Source: Planococcus citri (lineage: Eukaryota; Arthropoda; Insecta; Hemiptera; Pseudococcidae). From it: a stretch of DNA of 64,000 nt. This document shows positions 43,541-53,745 of this stretch, piece by piece. The stretch is from assembly GCF_950023065.1 (NCBI RefSeq), contig NC_088679.1, positions 70,742,001-70,806,000 on the forward strand, given 5' to 3'. Numbering within the stretch: the stretch's first letter is position 1; the number at the start of each line of letters is the position of its first letter. A program made the translations under genes and the position numbers. The notes beneath the pieces were generated by a model. The model worked only from the letters and a program-made list of their open reading frames with translations, searched no databases and had not been told where the DNA came from.

Positions 43541-45250
43541 TGGCTGTTTGAACGAAACTAAGCTTAATCAATAGAGGATGTACTAAACTCTTGTCACCAA
43601 AATTTCAGGCCTTAAAATTCGTTTTTAGATTTTTGGCGAATTTTTGAAAATTAAAAAAATTTAGAAAAACAGTTTCAGGCACTATTTTCAAACTTTTTCA
43701 TAAAATACACATTTTTTCGGCCAAAGTGAACCAATTCGAATAACTCCTTCAAATTCAACTTCACCCATCAACGACTACTAGTTTTGTGCCATTCTGAAGG
43801 CTTCAACAATTTTTCAGCAGGTCTTCTCCAAAAATTTTAAATTGCACTGGAGGAGCCAAAAATGAACTTTTGGACCTATAATTTTGGTCTGCGTTGATTG
43901 AACACCTTCTCGACCGGTTTAGGTGGTTATCACAAAATTCTAAGAGTGCCAATTGCCCATTCAAAAGTGAATTTTCGACCAAACAAATTCTAGAAAATGT
44001 CTACTGCTTTTTTGCCAAATTTTTAAAGAAAGTCTTGCTTTTTTTGTCAAAACTTCCAAAAATTACTTACTTTTGGCCCACTTGCTAGAAAAGTTGTTTT
44101 TTCAAAATTGCCAAAAATCTTATTTTTTTGACAAAATTGTCCAAAAAATCTTGTTTTTTTGTCCAAATTGTTTGAAAATCTCATTTTTTGCATGAAAATT
44201 TCAGCAACTCCTATTTTCGTGTCTTGCTCATTCTGCTATCTTCTTTTGTCAACCTCCTGATTTTTGCCAATATTTTCAACAAAGTCTTGCTTTTTTGCCA
44301 AAATTTCCAAAAATTATCAACTTTTACCTCACTTGCTAAAGAAATGTTGTTTTTTGTTAAAATTGTTCAGAAATCTCATTTTTAGCTAAAAATTTCAATA
44401 AGTTCTATTTTTGTTTTTTTTGTCCGAATTGTTTGAAAATCTATTATTTTTTTGCATGAAAATGTCAGAAAGTTCTATTTTTGTGTCTTGCTCATTCTGC
44501 TATCCTCTTTTGTCAACCTCCTGCTTTTTTGCCAAAATTATCAAAAATGACCAACTTTCGCCTCACTTGCTAAAAAATTGTGTTTTTTTGTCAAAATTGT
44601 TTAAAAATCTCATTTTTAGCTAAAAATTCCAAAAAGTTCCATTTCTTTTGAAAAGATTCTCATTTTTGTCACTATTCCTGAAAAAAAGTCATGTGTTTGC
44701 TAATATTGCCAATCAAAGGTTATGTTTTTTTTTTTTTTTGGTCAAAGTTTACAGAAGGTCGCATTTATTGTCAAAACTGTCAAAAAGTCGTAATTTTCTG
44801 GTTTTTTCCGAAACATCCAAAAAGTGATTCTTGTTTTAGTTGTCTAAAAAGTCCTGTTTTTTGCCAAAAAAAGATGCTACAAAAATATTTTTCATTGCCT
44901 GAATTGTCGAAAAAAGTGTTTTTTGTGACAAAATTGTTAAAAAGCCTCATTTTTTGCCAAAAATGTCAAAAAGTTTTAATTTTTACAAAAATTTTTAAAC
45001 AATTTCGTTTTCTTCAAATATTGTTGAATAGTCCAGGTTTTTGCCAAAATTGTCAAACAGTCCTGTTGTCACCCTAAACTGCCATAAAAAGTCTTGTTCT
45101 TTGCCAAAATTGGAAAAAATTTACTTTTCAGGTTTTTTGACCAAAATTTCCACCTTTTTTCATTTCTTTACTCAATTTATGTGCAGAAGTTTTTTTAGGA
45201 TACTTGGATTTTTTCCCATTTATTTCTCCAGTTCTCTTTGGGAAACATTT
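43541..45250 (+). repeat. dispersed repeat family A, longest plus copy
   Basis: Begins GAACGAAACTAAGCTTAATC, a phrase also seen near 62825. It then contains the non-array module (to about 43970), followed by more than 1 kb of TTTTTTGCCAAAATT(N)nAAAAAGT units. The array-derived open frames are not genes. Confidence 0.6.
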
Positions 45251-45607
45251 TGACCCTAAAGGATTCTGACTTAAAAACAATAAGTGGGTCGTTGCTTTAT
45301 TAGGAAAAGGTCGTTTGTCAGAAAACGCATTTTAATTTTTAAAGAGCATTCTATCAAGTACACTTGATAGTTTTAGATGAGGTAAGAGAACGTTTGGTCA
45401 TTGCAATCATTTTCCTGCTAATTTTTGAAATAAACATCCTGGTAGCACTGATTTTTCATTTTTTAATTTGAGGAACTCTGAACTGAAAAAAGTAAAATTC
45501 AACCAAGCAACTTTCACCTTAAGTCAAGCTTTTTTCATTAAAAGCCCATAAGATTACACAGGAAAAATTTCCTTAAGGTGATGAGGTTGATTTTCTGCAA
45601 TTAATCA
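45251..45607. other. intronic stretch, nothing recognised
   Basis: Includes the short dyad TATCAAGTACACTTGATA near 45352. No gene was found. Confidence 0.4.
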
Positions 45608-46964
45608 CAGGGTGTCTAACGGTCCTTCCGGTCCTTCCAGGTCAGTAAAAGTCCTTCTTTTTGCCTATTGGTCCTTCTTTTTCAAAAAGTCCTTCAAAAG
45701 TCCTTCTTTTTGCCCGAAGGTCCTTCTTTTTTCCGAATTTTCTAATAATTCTGTCATTTAATAAAAATTGAAAATGGTGTTCTTTTACGTCTCATATTGT
45801 ATCAATTTTCCACAGCTTTTGCCCTCGCTTCGCTCGGGCTAGATCATTTTTCTTTTTTTTTCTCTGACCAAAGTTAAAGGGTAGAAAAATATGTCTTCTC
45901 AAATCAAAAATAATGCTGTTTTACTACTCAGGAATTGTGAATTTTCGAAAACTTTTACCCTCGCTTCGCTCGGGCGTTTATTCCTATTTTTAACTATGAT
46001 AAATACCTATAAAATTTTCTGAAAACTTGAAATTTGTATATTTTGAAGCTATGAAACTCAACTTTTTGCATAAAAAAATGATGTTTTACATTTTGAATTA
46101 TCAATTTTTCACAGCTGGTACAACAATTTTCAAACATTTCCTAGAATGGAAAAATCAACTCGAGAAATTCCAAAAATATAATCGAATCAATGAAAAATTC
46201 AAATAAATTTTTCATTCAACATTTTTGTTTTCAACTTCCCTTTTTAAAAAATGGTTCGAACCACATCTGGCCAATTCTTTGGAAAAAATTTCGGGGCTGG
46301 AGGGGGGAGTTTGGAGTAAAAAATTGGGAAAATCTAGCGAGAAAAATTGAAAGAATGTCTTAGTCTCACCCCCTCTCGATCTCCCACCACACATCGTTTC
46401 GTCACACCTCTGAAAATGAAATGTACTTAATGTTTTGTGTGGAAAGTTTTTTGCCCGCCTCCTTTTTATTACATTAAACATTTTTTTAGTCACTTTTTTG
46501 ATTACTTTTTGGTTACTAAAGTTATTTTTTTTTTTTTAGAAAAATTTGAGTACCATCCCTGATATTAATATTGTTCATCAAAGTACATAGTTTCCCATTA
46601 CTCAATTTTGATGTCTAAACAGTAAGCGAGGGTACGTGAGGCGTGACAAAGTATAACTTGAAAATATGTCGTATGAAAAAAAAAGATAAAAATACAAAAA
46701 AAGTACGAAATTTCGTTTTTTGGATTTGGTAGTCATTACGTCATTAGACAAGAAATTTATCAGGTCTATTTTGAATATTTTTAATTTTTTTGTTTCTTTT
46801 AAAAATTATAAATTTTCGAAGTTTTTTTGGCAATTTTGTAAAAATGAATGAGGGGGGCGGGTTAGTAGGTGCATTTTCAATTTTAAAAATGTCCTTCCTG
46901 AAGGTCCTTCCAAGGTCCTTCAAAAGTCCTTCTTTTTAGTTTTCAGATTTTGTTAGACACCCTG
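45608..46964. mobile_element. non-autonomous TIR element with 5-bp target duplication
   Basis: Perfect 13-bp terminal inverted repeats CAGGGTGTCTAAC (45608-45620) and GTTAGACACCCTG (46952-46964) are flanked on both sides by AATCA. Subterminal GGTCCTTC repeats occur at both ends. Inside, CCTCGCTTCGCTCGGGC appears twice. No transposase is encoded. The superfamily is uncertain; a 5-bp duplication does not fit hAT (8 bp) or piggyBac (TTAA). Confidence 0.7.
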
Positions 46965-47670
46965 AATCAGTGAAATTACTTGAAATTATGTGTATCTTAA
47001 TGACTTTTCTTACCAACAAATTACAAAAATCAAAAGAAATAGGTTCAATCTGAGAAACAATATCATTTAGAACCTTTTCACTGTAACGGTTTTGAAAACG
47101 TGTATTTAGAACCATTTGTTTTCGGCGATTACGAGAACAAAAAACATCGAAATTCAATTTCAAGTGTTGCATCATGTAGAGAACAAGATTCTCTTCCAAA
47201 TGATACCACTTTCTCATTTTTTATAAAAATTGTAGTTACGACCTTTTCCTAATAGAGCAACGAGTCATTTAAACTCTTATTCTATTTCCAAATTGGAACA
47301 TCTGAAAAAATGTCCTGCCTGAATTGCTGGAGCTTCCAGCAATTTTTAGTACTTTTTAGAAATTCCAAATTAATTCGGAAGTATGAAAAATATATTAGGT
47401 ACTTTGAAACTCATACCCAACTTAGATTTGTTTTTATTTCTGTGGTGACAGATTTCATGATTCAGTTTAAAGAAAAGAAGTTTTATTCACTTTTACACTT
47501 TAAAACATTTAATAACACTTTTAAATACTTTAAAAGAATATTCACAAGTTGAAACAGAAATGTTTCTTATAAGTTATTGAATAAAGCTTGGAAGAGAACT
47601 GAATACTGTTTGTGGGTTTGCATGAGCTTATATACTAAAATACTAGTATCTAATAAACAGTGTCTTATGT
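46965..47670. other. intronic stretch, nothing recognised
   Basis: A/T-rich DNA with no homology-supported frame. Confidence 0.4.
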
Positions 47671-48005
47671 AAAATAACATACAGGTAGATATATGAGATG
47701 ATAAAAGAGTTCTTATGGAAAATAACATACAAGTAGATATATGAGATGATAAAAGAGTTCTTATGGAAAATAACATACAAGTAGATATATGAGATGATAA
47801 AAGAGTTCTTATGGAAGATAACATACAAGTAGATATATGAGTTTTTATGGTGAATAACATATAAGTAGATATATGATTTCATATAGGGGTTCTTATGGAA
47901 AATAGCATACAAGTAGATATATGATTTCATATGGAGGTTCTTATGGAAACTAACATACAAGTAGATGTATGATAGGATAAAAGAGTTCTTATGGAAAATA
48001 ACATG
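47671..48005. repeat. 48-bp tandem repeat, about seven copies
   Basis: The unit runs ACATACAAGTAGATATATGA then GATGATAAAAGAGTTCTTAT and GGAAAATA. The first copies are nearly identical; later ones vary in the middle. Because 48 is a multiple of three, open frames with a 16-residue period appear on the minus strand; I treat them as incidental. Confidence 0.85.
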
Positions 48006-48169
48006 AAAGAGAATATTTAGGTGAAAATTAAGGTAGACTGTGTCATGATGACCTATATTGTTTAACTAGGTAAATTTTATAATGTAGGTTATATAATCTG
48101 TCACTACAATTTCTTACCATTTGGCAATTTTGAACCGTTACCCTGAAATTTTCATGTTTGTTTAGCCCT

Positions 48170-48740
48170 TCTTGAGCGATTCGAAATTTCTAGAGAAATT
48201 TGAAAACTCGCTGGCTGGCGGTTCCAAAAAGGAAAAATTGAGATTGATATCAAGTCGTGTGATCGTGTAGACATACCAGACAATATCCCGGTGATAAAAC
48301 CGCTCATTAGCTCATTATTTTATACCTTCATTAAAAATTCGTTTTTTCAAATTTTCTAGAATTTTCCAAAAATTTCTCGAAAATTCATCTTGGAACTCGT
48401 ATACTTATGAAATTTAGCGATAACCATCAAGAATGGTCGAGAGGATGCCCAATAAGCACTGAACGATGTAATGGGTCCCAAACAGTTCACTTTTGGCCCC
48501 TCCAGAATGATTTGAACTTTTTGGAGAAAATCAAAAAATTGCTGGAGCCTCCAGTGACGTGTGAGAGTTGAATTGAAAAAATTATTCACGTTGATTCACT
48601 TTGCTCAAAAAAATTTACATTTCATAAAAAAGTTCCAAAAAATGTCCTTCAAACAGTTTTTTAAATTTTTTTAAAATTTTTAAAAAAGTGTTAAAGGTCC
48701 AAAAATGAACTTGAGCTCTTGAATGGGGGGGGGGGGGGGT
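48170..48740 (-). repeat. dispersed repeat family A, minus copy, ending in G15
   Basis: The reverse-complement module is recognised by TTCACTTTTGGCCCCTCCAG and CATCAAGAATGGTCGAGAGG, which mirror 8820-8935 and 43845-43930. A G15 run occupies 48725-48739. Confidence 0.6.
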
Positions 48741-49179
48741 TTGAGACATTCTCTTTTGATTTAGCTTGGTTTCGTTCAAACCAGAGAGTGTCATTTCAAA
48801 AGATTCCTTTATTAATGCAAGGGTTCTGCAAAAAATACCATCTTAAGTCTTTCTTTCGCTATGTTGTGTTCATCTGATTGTTCCTGAAAGCCGAGAAAAA
48901 TCAAGGAAAACGATTTCCTCGGCAGACTAGACACCCTGTGAATCCTCCTATTAGTGCCCAATTGTTGCAATTTCCATTTAACTATCATCTGAAGTGTGTA
49001 ACCGCGTATTATGCCAGACTATAGAATTAATAATATACTCGTACAATTCGTATAATTACGTTCGGTTGATCTTATACGCTTCGTGCTATACGAAGATGAT
49101 ACTTATATTCGTGAAGCCGAGAAGAGTTTGCTAATCTGTGTATTTTACTTTTATACGTATTACGTATACGTTGTTGCAG
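48741..49179. other. intron end before second visible exon
   Basis: Contains GACTAGACACCCTG near 48930, similar to the end of the TIR element at 45.6-47.0 kb. It ends in acceptor TTGTTGCAG. Confidence 0.5.
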
Positions 49180-49343
49180 ATTATATCGTTAATGTTACGC
49201 GACCAAAATGCCGAGACTCTGGCAAGCTCGTCGCTGCAGAGGAGCGACGAAGAGAAGCAACGCGACCTGCAGGAGCTAATGGCTGTTCGTAAGAAAGAGG
49301 TGGAAGACAGACAAAAGAAAATGAAGAAGCATATTGCGGCTCG
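49180..49343 (+). CDS. timeout: timeout/TIMELESS-family exon (second in window)
   Basis: A 164-bp exon entering in phase 0 after TTGTTGCAG and leaving with two bases (CG) before donor GTAATA. It begins IISLMLRDQNAETLA, continuing HVLE of the previous exon as in TIMELESS proteins. It then encodes a charged helix (EEKQRDLQELMAVRKKEV) and a basic end KKMKKHIAA. The split Arg codon completes with G of the next exon, giving R-HSRFGG. This order of acidic/basic helix followed by RHSRFGG is the TIMELESS/timeout arrangement. Confidence 0.92.
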
Positions 49344-49684
49344 GTAATAAAATACGTCGGTTTTAATAACTTTTATGGCGGTGCTTAATTAACTTTCTCA
49401 TTTGCCCAGTAAGAAAAACGCGGCGCACGGCTACGTTAAGTTTTCCAGCTAATAATGCGACTTGCGCGCGTGAAAGATAATGTCGCGTAGAATCTGTCGT
49501 TAAAATGACGAGTATATAGTCGGCTTTTTACTCTGTTGGGAAACTTCTCCATCTTCTTCTTCTTGGTATTCGCGTATACTTATATAGAAGGTATAATCCG
49601 CTCCGCTCCTCATTTGCCCAGTTCTCGTATATATAAAGGTGCTCCGCTCCCGGCCCAGCCCCGTCTTCCTTATAAATTGATCGA

Positions 49685-50129
49685 ATAAGGCTTTTGACGT
49701 ATTGCGGGTTGCATATCGGTTTGCCTGAACTTTATCGGTTTGGTGGGCATTCTTATCAGTGAGTATCAAAATTTCATATTTTGAGCAATTTTCGCAAGGT
49801 GTTTTTGAAATGTATAGCTTTTATTTAGTTTTTTCTTCAATTTTAAGCACTGTTAAACCCTGTAATGGAAAAAGATCCTCTCTTCGTCGAGTTTTAAAGA
49901 ACTTGACAAAACGTCTTTGAACCTCGACAAAGAGCGGATCTTTTTCCATCACAGGATTTAACAGTGTTTAAAATTGAAGGAAAAACTAAATAAAAGCTCT
50001 AAATTTCAAAAACACCTTGTGAAAATTGCTCAAAATATGAAATTTTGATACTCACTGATAAGAATGCCCACCAAACCGATAAAGTTCAGGCAAACCAATA
50101 TGCAACCCGCAATACGTCAAAAGCCTTAT
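49685..50129. repeat. 445-bp near-perfect palindrome (long hairpin)
   Basis: The left arm starts ATAAGGCTTTTGACGTATTG and the right arm ends with its inverse. The arms are about 207 nt and roughly 95% identical by eye, around a spacer near 49895-49925 (TTTTAAAGAACTTGAC...). It lies 341 bp downstream of a coding exon, so the pre-mRNA would contain a very stable hairpin. It could be a foldback transposon or a hairpin-RNA locus. Confidence 0.85.
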
Positions 50130-51469
50130 GGCAATTTTAATGCCTTTATACTTTTTTCCCTAAATATAATTTCATTTAGGGTCCGTTTTATAATTCGTAT
50201 AAAGCCATCGTGGAATTTTTGATTGGTTTCGCTTCTTTTTTTCTCTCTCTGCACCGTGTCTATCGTCTTTTTTTCATCTTATAGTATTCTGGTTCTTATA
50301 TTCCGATCGAATCGGAGTTTTCTTCGGGACCGTTGCGTTGTTGAAATAACGTCGCAAGGGAGTAGGTTTAATAGGAAATTGAGAAGTATTACGTCGAGGG
50401 TTTTACGAACGTGATGTTCTGATTTTACTACAGGCTCTGTAGGGCTAGGTGGTGTATTTTTCTACAGCATTGTTGTGTGTGTTGGTATACGTACACGTAG
50501 GTATCTTGTATGTACTTGCTGGCAAATACACGTGTTGTGGAGGTATTCGGTAGTACGTGGATTTTTTTACTCATCCTCGAACGTAGCTCTCACAGACCCA
50601 AAGCAAAAGTGGTGGATTAAATTTCAATATTTTTGTATCCCTGAATAATGGACTTCGAAATCGGTCTCCATTCAAAAAATATTTTGACAGCTTGTAATCT
50701 GTTTTGGCAAATAGTAGGTAATTTTGAAATTTTTGGTCCAGAGCAGGATAAGCTCCTTTTGGAAAACAAATTCCGAGTGAATGAGTCTGTATACTCTGTA
50801 ATAAGCAGAGCTAGAAATGAGTCCGGAGCAAATTTCATTTTGGCCACTCTGGAAACTGAAATTAACGTCCTACTACAAATAAATGAAAATTTTTCAATAA
50901 CTTTTGTTAGGATAATTTACACCTCTACAGGCATCTCAACATGATTACCTATTGTTATGACTTGATCATTTTTTTCCTAGTTTGGTCTCCATAAATCACT
51001 TTTTAATCCCGAACTCACTAAACCGACACAATTTTCATAATTTTTTCTCAAAAAATTGAAATAAAATGGAAAAAAATCAACAATTTTTGAGTAAAAAAAA
51101 AAAAAATGAAAAAACCAATAAAGTATCTTCTCGACTCCTCCAAGCCAGAGCTGCAAAAACGATTTTTTTTCGTTATGATTTTCGTTCCTTACGAAGTTTT
51201 CAAAATGGTTGTGCACACGAGGGAATTCCTTGACTCCAGAAACTCTTGATAGGATCGATATTTAGGCAGGTTGAAAAAAAAATCTCAAAGAACCCTCATC
51301 CCCCAATTTTCAGCCGCCAAAGTTGAGTTAATGTTCTAAAGGTAATATTGTCTTATGATCGTAAAATTCAAAAAAATTTATATACTTCGTTTGATTGATT
51401 TTTTGTAAATTTTGACCACATTAGGTAATTAAGTTGGGGTAAAGGGGTCTAGCCTAATCGAAAAATGAA
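50130..51469. other. intronic stretch, nothing recognised
   Basis: No domain-bearing frame. The ATG frames at 50617-50944 are not supported by homology. Confidence 0.4.
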
Positions 51470-51700
51470 AGTTATATTTGGGTTCACCACCCTCAAAAAT
51501 ACAGCATTCGACATGTCACATTACTAAGGGTACTTATTTGAATTATACCCCTATTATCAAGGGGGGGGGGGTACTGAGAGCCTTAACTGGGGTCCAATCG
51601 AAAAACCAACATCATATTCGTGTTCAACATCTTCAAAAACACGTCATTCGATGTACATTTCATACAACATTTCCCAATTCGTTTTTTGTGTTTTGATCCA
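51470..51700 (-). repeat. copy of the 2.6-4.5 kb repeat, minus orientation
   Basis: TATTCGTGTTCAACATCTTC and TATTTGGGTTCACCACCCTC are the inverse of the AACACGAATATGAC-type phrase of the 2570-4480 array. A G11 run lies at 51561-51571. Confidence 0.55.
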
Positions 51701-51839
51701 AATTGAGAGAGAGCGGCCCCTCCTCCTCTAAAAAGCCCCCATCTCCAAAGCAGGATATTTTAATTTCAACATCTTTTTGAAAATTGAGATTTTTTATTAT
51801 GAGAGTTCAACTTCCAATCTTTCAAGACTTAGATGAATG

Positions 51840-53745
51840 TTTCAGAATCAGATTTTAATCCGCTTTCGATCGATGAAATTGATTTCTGAAATTTCAAGGA
51901 AATACAGAAAATATTTTTTTCTTTTTCTTTTTCTTTATTTTTATATTACTCGAACATGTTTACGCAATTTTAACAAATTTTTATCAGATTTTCGTAAATT
52001 TCGAGAAAATAATACCGATCTTCATGCTTTTTTAGTGTTTTTAGCTCAATTTAACATGTTTTTAGAATAACATTTCAAGCACTTTTCATTTGGTTTTGTA
52101 AAATTTTTGAAATGTTTCACTATGTAGTTTTGGATGATTTACATATGTACAACGATTCATGTAACTTACCAAATGTTGCTCAATTTCACTTAAAATTCGC
52201 TTTTTTTATAGATATGAATTTTTGGATGTTTTAACGCTTTATTCACAATTTTATAATAATTATTTTAATGATGTTTTATGCAAATTTTGCTAAATTTGAT
52301 CAAATTTTACTAAAAATATGTACCACAATTTTTTGTTATTTTCCAATGATTTTAATGCTTTATTCGTTATTTGATGTTTTACTGAATTTTTGGAACATTT
52401 TGTCGATATTCATCAAATTTTCTCTACTTTTAGGTAATTTCGAATTTATTTTAATGTATTTTATGTTTTTAACACATTTACATGTTATTTTTTCCTAATG
52501 TAACCGGAATTTTATCGCTTTTGAGCGATTTACATTGTTTTTGATACTTATACAAATGTTTTGAAAAAGTTTCGACGATGAATTTTTCCAAATTTTGAAA
52601 GTTTTGTTACGCCTTGAAGCCATTTAATATTTTTTTTCATGTTTTGTACCCTTTCAACATTTTTTGCATGCTTTATCAAACAGATTCTAATCAAAATTCA
52701 TCATTTTTTTGGTAATTGTTCAGTGATTTTATGTTTTTTTTTCGTCTTTTATAGGCAATTATTTTCAACAAATTTTTGATAATATTTTAAGCAATTTTTA
52801 CCGAGTTTTAATTTTACAAAATTTTATTTGCTTCCGGTGATGTCCTAGAGTGATTTTAATTTGATTTTTCGTATTATTTTAACATATTCCAAACTTCTCC
52901 TTTTTTTTTTTTTTTTGCAATCTCAGCTATAAATACTTAACGAAATTTTATCAGTTTTGAACGATAAATGTTTCTGAAGATTTTTTTCCGTTTGTTTATA
53001 AATTAGGTATAACATTTTACCAAGGAGGTATTTACCACTTCTTCATGCAATTTTGAACAAATTCGGTTACATTTTCCTGAAGTTATATTATTTTTTGTTG
53101 ATTTGCGGAAACTTAAGTGTTTTTTTTTTGTTTTTCCATATTTTCGCGACGTTTAATGCAATTTTTGCAATATTTTGTCAACATTTTGCTAAATTGTGTT
53201 CAATTTTTTGGCGATTTGAACTGATTTTAATGTTTTTTTCTTTCTTTGGGTTATCATCTTTATCATGCAATTTGGATAACTTTTACTATTTTTGCCCGAT
53301 TTTTATATTGCTTTATTATTTTATCATGCTATCAAATTTTTCATGAAATTTTGGCCAAATTTCCGTCAATTTCATCAGTTTTTAGAGATTTTATTTTTCA
53401 TGTTAAAAAAAATGGTTTTATGTCAGTTTATCGGTTTCGAGGCTTTTTTATGTTTTTTTTTTCAAAATTTTGTGAAATTTTGATGGAATTTCAGAATGTT
53501 TTATGTTTTTTTTTTTCATGTTTCAGAAATGTTTTATTCAAGTTTTTCTATGCTTATTTTCTCAAGATTTTTAAAGATATCGGTTCGATTTTTGATAATT
53601 TTTACCGATTTAATGCTTTTTTCATGTTTTTATTTTTCAATATTTTTTCACGCAATTTTTGCCAAATTTTACTTGAATGTCACCAGTTTACATCTCATTT
53701 TCCTTTAGAATATTCTAACATGAAATTTCCGCATATTTTCAGTGT
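51840..53745. repeat. T-rich degenerate tract, about 1.9 kb
   Basis: Words such as TTTTAATGCTTTTTTCATGTTTTT and GATTTTTAATG recur throughout at loose intervals. The open frames here, including one of 167 codons, are Phe-rich artefacts of T-richness. Confidence 0.6.

Larger units (their letters stand above)
905..49179 (+). other. timeout: giant intron of timeout (about 48.3 kb)
   Basis: It is bounded by donor GTGAGC (905-910) and acceptor TTGTTGCAG (49171-49179), with matching phase 0 and continuous protein homology across the junction. It contains the 21.3-kb LTR retrotransposon and most of the smaller repeats listed below. Without the retrotransposon it would still be about 27 kb. No other host coding exon was recognised inside it. 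Confidence 0.8.

Noticed and set aside
47567..47960. Minus frames with 16-residue periodicity
   Set aside because: Explained by a 48-bp tandem DNA repeat; no start context or homology.
47671..48005. CRISPR-like array
   Set aside because: Eukaryotic DNA, contiguous tandem units without unique spacers.
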